NCBI GenBank assembly: GCA_002352125.1
Contig: DEHU01000252.1
Coordinates: 1 to 9,715 of the forward strand
Direction of reading: 5' to 3'
Length of the DNA: 9,715 bases
Origin: Competibacteraceae bacterium UBA2792
GTDB lineage: Bacteria; Pseudomonadota; Gammaproteobacteria; Competibacterales; Competibacteraceae
The notes under the pieces were generated by a model. It saw only the letters and a list, made by a program, of their open reading frames with translations. It had not been told where the DNA came from and searched no databases. The translations under genes and the position numbers were made by a program. Shown here one piece after another: positions 1-5,980 of the stretch. Every line of letters starts with the position of its first letter. Position 1 is the stretch's first letter.

Positions 1-703
1 CATCAACATGAGCGAGTTTCAGGAGGCGCACACGGTTTCCACCCTGAAAGGTGCGCCGCCGGGCTACGTCGGTTATGGCGAGGGCGGGGTGCTGACCGAA
101 GCGGTGCGCCGCCGGCCCTACAGCGTGGTGCTGCTGGACGAAGTGGAGAAGGCGCACCACGATGTGCACGAAATCTTTTTCCAGGTGTTCGACAAGGGCT
201 GGATGGAAGACGGCGAAGGCCGGTTCATCGATTTTAAGAACACGCTGATCTTGTTGACCACCAACGTCGGCACCGATCTGATCATGAACATGTGCAAAGA
301 CCCGGACCTTCTGCCCGATCCCGAGGGTTTGGGCAAGGCGCTGCGGGAACCCTTGCTCAAAGTATTCCCGCCAGCGCTGCTGGGCCGACTGGTGACGATT
401 CCCTATTACCCGCTCAGCGATGACATGATCGGCGACATCGTTCGCTTGCAACTGGGCCGGATCGAGAAGCGGATCAAGGATAACCACAAGGTGCCGTTCG
501 GCTACGACGACGAGGTGGTGAAATTGATTGTCAGCCGCTGCACCGAACTGGAAAGCGGCGGACGCATGGTGGACGCAATCCTGACCAACACGATGCTACC
601 GGCGATCAGCCAGGAATTTTTGACCCGGATGGTGGAAGGGAAACCGGTCGCGCGGGTCCAGGTCGAGGTCAAGGATGGCGATTTTGCCTATTCGTTCGAA
701 TAA
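1..703 (+). CDS. clpV: Type VI secretion ATPase ClpV (TssH), C-terminal fragment
   Basis: The 5' part lies outside the window; the reading frame is already open at base 2. ClpV is the AAA+ disaggregase that recycles the contracted T6SS sheath (TssB/TssC) in the cytoplasm. The visible 233 residues cover most of the second AAA+ module and the C-terminal small domain. They include a pore-loop segment GYVGYGEGG, Walker B VVLLDEVEKAH, sensor-1 region LILLTTNVG, an arginine-finger region FPPALLGRL and sensor-2 region SGGRMVDAIL. The stretch around FFQVFDKGWMEDGEGR, and TTN where ClpB has TSN, are typical of ClpV rather than heat-shock ClpB; this is from family knowledge. Translation ends at TAA 701-703. 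The gene suggests that a T6SS cluster lies upstream and ends here, or continues with accessory genes. ClpB is the main alternative and is much less likely. Confidence 0.93.
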   Translation, partial: INMSEFQEAHTVSTLKGAPPGYVGYGEGGVLTEAVRRRPYSVVLLDEVEKAHHDVHEIFFQVFDKGWMEDGEGRFIDFKNTLILLTTNVGTDLIMNMCKDPDLLPDPEGLGKALREPLLKVFPPALLGRLVTIPYYPLSDDMIGDIVRLQLGRIEKRIKDNHKVPFGYDDEVVKLIVSRCTELESGGRMVDAILTNTMLPAISQEFLTRMVEGKPVARVQVEVKDGDFAYSFE

Positions 704-984
704 GTAATCGCGCGAATGCGAATTGGACGAAGATGAACCAGTCCAGAGTGAGTTATGGAAGCTCATTCTGGATTGGTGATCGAGTCTCTTTATGGCCAGC
801 TAGCGCGGAAATGCTACGCTGGTGGGAGTCGGTCGAAGTCGGCATGGAACATGCTCTCAAGAAAAGCAATCTCCCGATCTTGAGTCGATCTGCATATCGG
901 CCAGCAGTAAAAACCGATAGTTGCGGATCGTCGGCGTTAGAGATCATTTCGATAAGGCTGGATTGATTTTCCTGGAGGTACTTT
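704..984. other. 281-bp gap after clpV without a convincing gene
   Basis: This gap holds a strong hairpin at 737-777 (separate entry) and the ribosome binding site GGAGG at 974-978 for the next gene. An open frame at 733-966 on the plus strand and an overlapping one on the minus strand are not recognisable, have no good Shine-Dalgarno site and look composition-driven. I see no confident -35/-10 pair, although the distance from clpV leaves room for a promoter serving the downstream two-gene cassette. The stretch could also be remnant DNA left by insertion of that cassette. Confidence 0.5.
737..777 (+). repeat. 16-bp hairpin downstream of clpV
   Basis: The arms 737-752 and 762-777 pair over 16 positions, with two G-U wobbles in the plus-strand RNA, around a 9-nt loop (TTATGGAAG, 753-761). 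The structure begins 33 nt after the clpV stop. No uridine tract follows directly, only a loose T-rich stretch about 10 nt later, so it is not a textbook intrinsic terminator. It may be a 3' stabilising or termination structure for the clpV transcript, or a dispersed palindromic repeat. The pairing is seen directly; the function is not known. Confidence 0.5.
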
Positions 985-1461
985 ATGCCGGGCATGCAGA
1001 TCAATATTGGCGACCACGTTAGTTCCGAGGCCGGTTATGTCGCATTTCCAAACAGGCACCTGGAAACCATACGCTGGGCGCGCACCAAGGCCAAATGGAT
1101 TACCACCAACATCAATTCGGCAAACAGCTATTTTCGCACTTTGCCCGATGGTCGATCGCTCAGCGATTTATTGGCGGACAGTTCGATTTGGGTGAACTAC
1201 CATGCCACCATGCCCCATTTCGGCGAGACCAACCGGGTCAGCGGTAAAGAGATCGCCATATCCGAGAGATCTTTCAGGATCGGGCGCTGGACCGTTCTGG
1301 CGACCCTGATTCATGAGTTGGCACATGCCGATGGCGCACCGGGCGGAGCGGACAAACGGGCCGAGCGGGCGTTGATCGAATGCGGGTTGGGCAAACGGTC
1401 GGAGCTGACAACAGGCGTAGACGATCCCGCCACGCCTTTCAACCCGAATATCTCAGGATAA
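985..1461 (+). CDS. Small HExxH zinc-metallopeptidase-like protein, candidate T6SS effector
   Basis: This is a 158-aa protein starting at ATG 985, preceded by GGAGG at 974-978 with 6-nt spacing. The zincin signature HELAH sits at residues 110-114 in the helix-like segment TVLATLIHELAHADG. H110 and H114 would bind zinc and E111 would be the catalytic base. E132, 18 residues after H114, is the best third-ligand candidate by gluzincin spacing; D116, D123 and E127 are others. There is no signal peptide, membrane segment, or PAAR, VgrG, Rhs or MIX-like module. It would therefore stay cytoplasmic unless secreted, and delivery would need a carrier not visible here. The gene lies 281 bp after clpV and 6 bp before an exported TIMP-like protein, which suggests a toxin/inhibitor pair. 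Family assignment beyond zincin-like is not possible by eye. Enzymatic activity and effector role are inferences. Confidence 0.72.
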   Translation: MPGMQINIGDHVSSEAGYVAFPNRHLETIRWARTKAKWITTNINSANSYFRTLPDGRSLSDLLADSSIWVNYHATMPHFGETNRVSGKEIAISERSFRIGRWTVLATLIHELAHADGAPGGADKRAERALIECGLGKRSELTTGVDDPATPFNPNISG

Positions 1462-1467
1462 ACGTGC

Positions 1468-1905
1468 ATGTCGATGCCGGGGGTTGCGCGTTGGATAACG
1501 GGGCTCATCTTGTTGCTGGCGTTATCGATGCCAAGTTTGGCCTGCCGCTGCGTCGAGGATGTTGCTCCAGCGACCGCTTATCGGCAGGCGAGCGTGGTGG
1601 TGCAGGGCCAGGTGCAGGCCGTTCGAGGCGACATCAATCGGGAAGGCGCCACGGCAAAGATCCGCGTGACCAAAACCTGGAAAAAGCCGGTTCGCGCCGA
1701 AATCGAAATCTCGACCTCTACGACTTGCGCATTTGAATTTCGAGTCGACGAGGAATACCTACTCTATCTCCAGCTATCTCCCGATGGCGCGCGCTATGTC
1801 ACCAAGCGTTGCCTCGGCAACCAGCTCATTGTCGAGGCCCAAAAGGCATTGGGTTGGTTGCAACGGCACGGCGTGCCAGCAACCGTCCAGGAAACGGCTC
1901 CTTGA
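1468..1905 (+). CDS. Exported TIMP/netrin-domain-like protein, candidate metallopeptidase inhibitor (immunity)
   Basis: This is a 145-aa protein starting at ATG 1468, with AGGA at 1455-1458 and 9-nt spacing. Residues 1-25 form a Sec signal peptide: R8, a hydrophobic core ITGLILLLALSMPSL, then SLA before C26. The -3 residue is Ser rather than Leu/Val/Ile, so signal peptidase I fits better than a lipobox, and the mature protein would begin CRC. Mature cysteines fall at 1, 3, 62 and 90. TIMP-1 uses Cys1-Cys70 and Cys3-Cys99, so the spacing of the last pair (28 versus 29) is nearly the same. The strand ASVVVQGQVQAV after the CxC segment, and TTCAFEFRVDEEYLLYL around the third cysteine, fit the same OB-like NTR fold. 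In TIMPs the free amine and carbonyl of Cys1 chelate the protease zinc. The gene follows the HELAH gene by 6 bp, so it is probably its periplasmic inhibitor. The alternative is a generic NTR-domain exported protein. Confidence 0.75.
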   Translation: MSMPGVARWITGLILLLALSMPSLACRCVEDVAPATAYRQASVVVQGQVQAVRGDINREGATAKIRVTKTWKKPVRAEIEISTSTTCAFEFRVDEEYLLYLQLSPDGARYVTKRCLGNQLIVEAQKALGWLQRHGVPATVQETAP

Positions 1906-2047
1906 GTTGCGGGGACCGCGCGGATATGGCTGGGCGATATGATCGCGTGCCGAGATAGAGATCGATGATCGTGGGTTTTGGAACGGCGATTTGGCGCGAG
2001 CAACTACGCGATGGCAGCCAAGCGATGTTTGAGAGTGAGGGGCGGCA

Positions 2048-2725
2048 ATGGATTTAAACATGTTCGGACCAGGTGGCTCGGAGCAGGGCAATTACTGCTT
2101 CGTGTTTAAATGGAACGGCGAGTATGCGGGCTTTTTCAAGGACGAATGGCTATTCGACGCCACCGGACGCTATCTAGGCTGGCGCGATGCCCGGCATTAC
2201 GTGTGGAAATACGATGGTGGCTGGCTCGGTCAGGTAATCGAAACGAATTACATTCTGCGCGACCGCCAAATTTTGGCTCAACGGCAGATACCGCGAGTTC
2301 CGCCGGTGCCGGTCCGGCCACCGCGACCGCCGGCACCTCGGGTGGCGCGAGTGCCACGGCCGAACTGTAGCGACCCGCTGGAAGAGTGGTTGCGGATGCC
2401 GACGTTCGAAGAGTTGGTCGGCGAGTGGCGCTCCGAAAGCGAGCATTTTCGGTTGGGCGCCGATGGAATTTTTCGCTGGGCGGCTCCGGAAGTTGCGGCT
2501 ACGGCCGACGGCCGATGGGAGTTGCGCGAGCGGACGTTGGTGACCCAGTGGGAAGAGGTAGAAGAGCCGGAACGGTCTTATTGGATCATCGAATTTGCCG
2601 ACGATTCGATATTGTTGCGTTGGATGCGCAAAGAAGGACGGAGTTTGCCGTTCAGGTTACATCGTGTCGTGCCGATAGAGCGTCCAGATACGGGGAGCAT
2701 CTCGGATGAATCGCAAGCGACGTAG
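2048..2725 (+). CDS. Two-domain protein: beta-flower-like repeats, Pro/Arg linker, lipocalin-like domain
   Basis: This is a 225-aa protein of unknown function. The start ATG 2048 follows GAGGGG (2037-2042) with 5-nt spacing. Residues about 15-72 contain short repeated beta units with aromatic-Gly turns, such as FKWNGEYAGFF, LFDATGRYLGW and VWKYDGGWLGQV. These resemble 4-fold beta-flower domains. Residues about 80-107 form a Pro/Arg-rich linker with several P-x-R-P steps. Residues about 115-207 look like a small calycin/lipocalin-like barrel, opening with FEELVGEWRSE and continuing through LGADGIFRW, GRWELRERTLV and IEFADDSILLRW. There is no signal peptide or membrane segment. The 3' end overlaps the next gene by 20 nt, so translation is probably coupled to the TPR-methyltransferase. 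The 142-bp gap after the TIMP-like gene shows nothing clear. The domain calls are by pattern and need a profile search. Confidence 0.8.
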   Translation: MDLNMFGPGGSEQGNYCFVFKWNGEYAGFFKDEWLFDATGRYLGWRDARHYVWKYDGGWLGQVIETNYILRDRQILAQRQIPRVPPVPVRPPRPPAPRVARVPRPNCSDPLEEWLRMPTFEELVGEWRSESEHFRLGADGIFRWAAPEVAATADGRWELRERTLVTQWEEVEEPERSYWIIEFADDSILLRWMRKEGRSLPFRLHRVVPIERPDTGSISDESQAT

Positions 2726-4070
2726 AAATCTCGCCAGCCGAACCGGTTCGAAAGCCGCCGCAGAAAGCTTGGGGCAAGCCATCGGTTTGCAACAACAGGG
2801 TCAACTGGATGCGGCAGAACGCCTCTACCGCCAGATTCTGCGGCAAAACCCGGAGCAGGTGGACGCGCTGCATTTTCTGGGCGTGCTCGCCGCGCAGCGA
2901 GGTCGATATCCCGAAGCGGTCGATTTGATTCGCCGTGCGCTCGTGTTGAATCCGAAGTACGCGGACGCCTGCAACAATCTGGGCAATGTGCTGGCGGCCA
3001 TGGAACGGCTGGACGAGGCCGCAGAGGCTTACCGCCGGGCTATCGATCTGGCGCCCGGAAACGCCAGCGCTCATTGCAACCTGGGGGCGATGCTGCGACG
3101 AACCGGCCGGTTTGCCGAAGCCGAAGTCGCCTGCCGGCAAGCCATCGCGCTGAATCCCCGATTGGCGGAAGCCCATTTTAACCTGGCCAAGGCGCTGACC
3201 GCACTGGATCGGTACGAGGATGCGGTGGCGGCGTATCGCGAGGCGATTCGCTTGCGCCCCGGCCATGTTCCCGCCTACCGAAGTTTGGGAATGTTGCTGT
3301 ACCGGCTGGGACGCGGCGAAGAAGCCGCCGACTTGTATCGGCTTTGGCTGGAGCGAGACCCGGCCAATCCGGTGGCCCGACACATGCTGGCGGCGCATTC
3401 GGGGTGCGATGTCCCGTTGCGGGCGGCGGACGACTATGTGCAAAAGCTGTTCGATGGGATGGCCGACGATTTCGATAGCCATCTTGTAAATCGTTTGGAG
3501 TACCGGGCGCCCGAGCTGGTCGCCCGAGCGGTTGCCGCCGCCGCGGGAGAGCCAAAGCAATCGCTGGCAGTTCTGGACGCCGGTTGCGGAACCGGTTTGT
3601 GCGGACCGCTGTTGCGTCCTTATGCCGCCCATCTAGCCGGCGTCGATTTGTCGCCGCGCATGGTGGAGAAGGCGCGCGCGCGCGAAGACTATCACGAGTT
3701 GGTGGTGGCGGAATTAAATGCTTTTCTGCGCGACCGGCCTGCAGCCTACGATTTGATCGTCTCGGCCGACACGCTGGTTTACTTTGGGGAGCTGGAAACG
3801 ATTCTGACCGCCGCCGCCGGAGCATTGCGACCGAATGGCTGGCTGGTCTTTACGGTCGAGCGTTGCGCGGATTCGGAAGCGCCATCGGGTTTTCACCTCG
3901 ACCCGAGCGGCCGCTACAGTCATTCCGAGCCGTATCTGCTGCGAATGCTGGCCCAGACAGGGATGACGGTCGGCGCCTTGGAGGAGGTGGTCTTGCGCAT
4001 GGAAGGAGGACAACCGGTCGCCGGATTGTTGGTGTCGGCCCACCGGCCTCCCGTCGGCGGCGAGATATGA
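2706..4070 (+). CDS. TPR-repeat SAM-dependent methyltransferase (COG4976 type), copy 1
   Basis: This is a 454-aa fusion starting at ATG 2706, with GGGGAG (2692-2697) 8 nt upstream. Residues 1-16 are basic. About six 34-residue tetratricopeptide repeats fill residues 20-223, with clear units such as ADACNNLGNVLAAMERLDEA. A connecting segment (DDYVQKLFDGMADDFDSHL, 242-260) matches the conserved region ahead of the methyltransferase domain in COG4976. The class I methyltransferase domain follows. Motif I is VLDAGCGTGLCG (289-300), the acidic ribose-binding D314 lies in AGVDLSP, and DLIVSADTLVYF (349-360) covers the motif II region. No signal peptide is present, so it is likely cytosolic. TPRs usually bind a protein partner; the methyl acceptor is unknown and could be protein or small molecule. 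It overlaps the preceding gene by 20 nt and is followed by a paralogue 42 bp away. Confidence 0.9.
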   Translation: MNRKRRRNLASRTGSKAAAESLGQAIGLQQQGQLDAAERLYRQILRQNPEQVDALHFLGVLAAQRGRYPEAVDLIRRALVLNPKYADACNNLGNVLAAMERLDEAAEAYRRAIDLAPGNASAHCNLGAMLRRTGRFAEAEVACRQAIALNPRLAEAHFNLAKALTALDRYEDAVAAYREAIRLRPGHVPAYRSLGMLLYRLGRGEEAADLYRLWLERDPANPVARHMLAAHSGCDVPLRAADDYVQKLFDGMADDFDSHLVNRLEYRAPELVARAVAAAAGEPKQSLAVLDAGCGTGLCGPLLRPYAAHLAGVDLSPRMVEKARAREDYHELVVAELNAFLRDRPAAYDLIVSADTLVYFGELETILTAAAGALRPNGWLVFTVERCADSEAPSGFHLDPSGRYSHSEPYLLRMLAQTGMTVGALEEVVLRMEGGQPVAGLLVSAHRPPVGGEI

Positions 4071-4112
4071 AAAACCGCCCTCGATACTATCCCGATACTT
4101 TGAGGAGGCGCT

Positions 4113-5537
4113 TTGAGCGACGTTGAAAAGCCTGGAAGTCCAGATTCTGCGCCCGGTAAGGATTCCCGTCTCGCCGACATCGCGACATGGTTGGCGCAGG
4201 GGTTGAGCTGGCATCGAAAGGGTAACCTGATCGAAGCCCAAGCGCTTTACCAGCGCGTCCTCGACCATCGGCCCAAGCATCCGGAAGCGCTGAATTACAT
4301 GGGAATTCTCCAACAGCAGCGCGGCCAGTCGGGCCGGGCGGAACAGTTGATTCGCCAAGCCATTCTCAGCGCTCCCGGTTACGCGGCCGCGTATGCCAAC
4401 CTCGGCAATGTCTTGCTGGTCCAGCGACGCTACGAGGACGCCATAACCGCGTACCGGCAGGCGATTCTTCTCGGGCCGGACGAAGTGGAAGCTTGCGTCA
4501 ATCTGGGCGCGGTGCTGAGGGGATTGGGGCGATTGCCGGAAGCGCTGGAAGCCTATCGGCAGGCCAAGGCCCGGCGCCCGCTGGACGTCGAAATCCGTCT
4601 CCGCCTCGGAACGATTCTGGCCGAACTGGAGCAGACCGGCGAGGCGGTCGCCGTTCTCGAAGAAGCGTTGCGCGATAATCCGACCCACGAAGAGGTGGCC
4701 AAGCAGTTGGGCACTTTACTGCATCGTTTGGGGCGGGTCGAAGATGCTCGGGTCGTGTTCGGGAATGCGGTGTTCCAATTGGGAGACGACAAGAGCGCGT
4801 TGACCTTGTTGCAACATTGGCTGCGGCTGATGCCGGATGATCGGATCGCCCAGCACCGCTTGGCTGCATGGCTCGGACAAGACGAAATACCGGTCCGCGC
4901 TTCCGACGCTTACGTGACGTACTTGTTCGACCATTACGCCGATCAATTCGATAGCCATTTGCTGGAACAACTGAACTATCGGGCCCCGGCGGTCATCGTG
5001 GCGCAAATTGCCGAAATTCTGGAAGTGCCCGCCGCGCGACTAGACATTCTGGACGCCGGTTGCGGCACGGGGTTGTGCGCCCCCCTGCTCCGTCCCTATG
5101 CGCGCCATCTGACGGGCGTGGACCTGTCGCCGCGAATGCTGGACAAGGCGCGCGAGCGGGGCGGCTACGACGAGCTGGTGGTGGCCGAGCTGACGGCGTT
5201 CCTCGCCGGGCAGCAAAGCGCTTACGACCTGATCGTGTCGGCCGATACGCTGGTGTATTTCGGGGCACTGGATGCGGTCTTGCATGCCGTTACGGCCGCG
5301 CTGCGTCCGGGGGGCTGGCTGGCGTTCACGGCGGAGGCTCTGGTGGATACCGCGCCACCGGCCGGTTTTCGGCTTAACCCGAGCGGCCGTTATAGCCATA
5401 CGGCCGAATACCTTGATCGAAGCCTAAAAGCGGCCGGTTTGGAGGTGCGAACGATCACGGAGGCCACCCTGCGTTTGGAAAACGACCAGCCGATGGTGGG
5501 ATACGTGGTGCTGGCGCGCCGACCAATTCCCACCTAA
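4113..5537 (+). CDS. TPR-repeat SAM-dependent methyltransferase (COG4976 type), copy 2, TTG start
   Basis: This is a 474-aa paralogue of the preceding protein. The chosen start is TTG 4113, because AGGAGG (4103-4108) lies 4 nt upstream, an in-frame stop TGA (4101-4103) sits just before it, and the first in-frame ATG is about 60 codons further in. TPR units cover residues about 24-245, one more than in copy 1. The bridging segment DAYVTYLFDHYADQFDSHL (265-283) is followed by motif I DILDAGCGTGLC (311-322), the acidic residue D337 in TGVDLSP and DLIVSADTLVYF (372-383). The methyltransferase halves of the two copies are closely similar, while the TPR halves differ more, which suggests tandem duplication followed by divergence in partner binding. 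Substrate is unknown. A hairpin overlaps the stop codon (separate entry). Confidence 0.9.
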   Translation: MSDVEKPGSPDSAPGKDSRLADIATWLAQGLSWHRKGNLIEAQALYQRVLDHRPKHPEALNYMGILQQQRGQSGRAEQLIRQAILSAPGYAAAYANLGNVLLVQRRYEDAITAYRQAILLGPDEVEACVNLGAVLRGLGRLPEALEAYRQAKARRPLDVEIRLRLGTILAELEQTGEAVAVLEEALRDNPTHEEVAKQLGTLLHRLGRVEDARVVFGNAVFQLGDDKSALTLLQHWLRLMPDDRIAQHRLAAWLGQDEIPVRASDAYVTYLFDHYADQFDSHLLEQLNYRAPAVIVAQIAEILEVPAARLDILDAGCGTGLCAPLLRPYARHLTGVDLSPRMLDKARERGGYDELVVAELTAFLAGQQSAYDLIVSADTLVYFGALDAVLHAVTAALRPGGWLAFTAEALVDTAPPAGFRLNPSGRYSHTAEYLDRSLKAAGLEVRTITEATLRLENDQPMVGYVVLARRPIPT

Positions 5538-5545
5538 GTTGGTCG
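5520..5545 (+). terminator. Hairpin spanning the stop codon of the second methyltransferase gene
   Basis: Arms 5520-5528 and 5537-5545 (CGACCAATT against AGTTGGTCG) pair over 9 positions with one G-U wobble, around an 8-nt loop that contains most of the TAA stop. There is no uridine tract directly after it, so an intrinsic terminator is uncertain. It could stabilise the 3' end or act with Rho. Confidence 0.3.
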
Positions 5546-5591
5546 TGCGGCTGGATTCTTGTCGGCGTCAACGCTATCTTGACTGTCTACG

Positions 5592-5623
5592 CGCGCCCAG
5601 CGGCTCGATACCCGCGCCCAGCG
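5592..5623 (+). repeat. Pair of 11-bp direct repeats upstream of the ACP gene
   Basis: CGCGCCCAGCG occurs exactly at 5592-5602 and again at 5613-5623, a 21-bp period or about two helical turns. The pair lies 37-68 bp ahead of the ACP start. A TTGACT hexamer at 5579-5584 could be a -35 element, but no matching -10 is visible. The spacing would suit a dimeric regulator binding one DNA face; this is inference. Confidence 0.4.
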
Positions 5624-5659
5624 CTTTTCCTTGGCTTTCCATTCCAGGAGATGGTCTCG

Positions 5660-5917
5660 ATGGTCGAGTTCGACGACATACGGCAACTGATCGGCGAGCT
5701 GTTGCTTTTGGGCGACCGGATAGAAAAGATCGGTCCGGATACCCTGCTGGTAGGTAGTATTCCGGAATTCGACTCGATGGCCGCGGTTACTTTGATCCAC
5801 GCTCTGGAAGAGCGGTTCGGCATTTGGGTCGAAGATGACGAGATCGGTGCAGAGGTTTTTGAAACGTTCGGGAAAGTCTACGAGTTCGTTCTGGATAAAA
5901 TCGCGGCTGGCGCGTGA
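5660..5917 (+). CDS. Acyl carrier protein (phosphopantetheine-binding), exosortase-locus type
   Basis: This is an 85-aa protein with start ATG 5660. AGGAG at 5646-5650 is 9 nt upstream, whereas the earlier ATG 5651 abuts that site and is less likely. The ACP signature is EFDSMAAV, with S39 (codon 5774-5776) as the predicted 4'-phosphopantetheine attachment site. Helix II continues TLIHALEERFGI and is followed by the acidic VEDDEIGAEVF region. ACPs carry acyl chains as thioesters in the cytosol. The combination of SIPEFDSM with DDEI looks more like the discrete ACPs seen near exosortase/PEP-CTERM loci than like fatty-acid AcpP (which has a DSL motif); this is from memory and needs a profile check. 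No acyl-ACP enzyme is visible in the window, so the partner is unknown. Two 11-bp direct repeats lie upstream. Confidence 0.88.
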   Translation: MVEFDDIRQLIGELLLLGDRIEKIGPDTLLVGSIPEFDSMAAVTLIHALEERFGIWVEDDEIGAEVFETFGKVYEFVLDKIAAGA

Positions 5918-5925
5918 GTTTCGGT

Positions 5926-5955
5926 GGCCGGACGGTTCGATATGCCGTGCCGGCC
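5926..5955. terminator. GC-rich hairpin between convergent ACP and SnoaL-like genes
   Basis: GGCCGGACGG (5926-5935) pairs with CCGT plus CCGGCC (5945-5948 and 5950-5955), giving 10 bp with one bulged G at 5949 and a 9-nt loop. It starts 8 nt after the ACP stop and ends 25 nt before the stop of the convergent gene. This is the expected place for a shared terminator. No T tract flanks it on either strand, so Rho-independent activity is uncertain. Confidence 0.4.
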
Positions 5956-5980
5956 CTAGCGGGCAGGATCGCGAGGCGCG

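Noticed and set aside
733..966. 77-codon open frame on the plus strand after clpV
   Set aside because: It starts four bases before the left arm of the 737-777 hairpin, has no convincing ribosome binding site and shows no recognisable motif.
753..1004. 83-codon open frame on the minus strand
   Set aside because: It covers the Shine-Dalgarno site and start of the metallopeptidase-like gene on the other strand and has no family resemblance.
1380..1736. 118-codon frame overlapping the metallopeptidase and TIMP-like genes
   Set aside because: It is a frame-shifted shadow rich in Arg and Gly, while the two frames it overlaps carry clear motifs.
2652..3632. 326-codon minus-strand frame opposite the first TPR-methyltransferase
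   Set aside because: It is antisense to conserved TPR and methyltransferase codons; Gln/Arg/His-rich composition is typical of antisense shadows in GC-rich genes.
3714..4688. 324-codon minus-strand frame spanning both methyltransferase genes
   Set aside because: Long only because of codon bias on the sense strand; no recognisable domain and no ribosome binding site.
5579..5659. N-terminal extension of the ACP from an ATG in the upstream region
   Set aside because: ACPs are normally about 80-90 residues, the extension is Pro/Arg-rich and covers the direct repeats, and the Shine-Dalgarno site points to ATG 5660.
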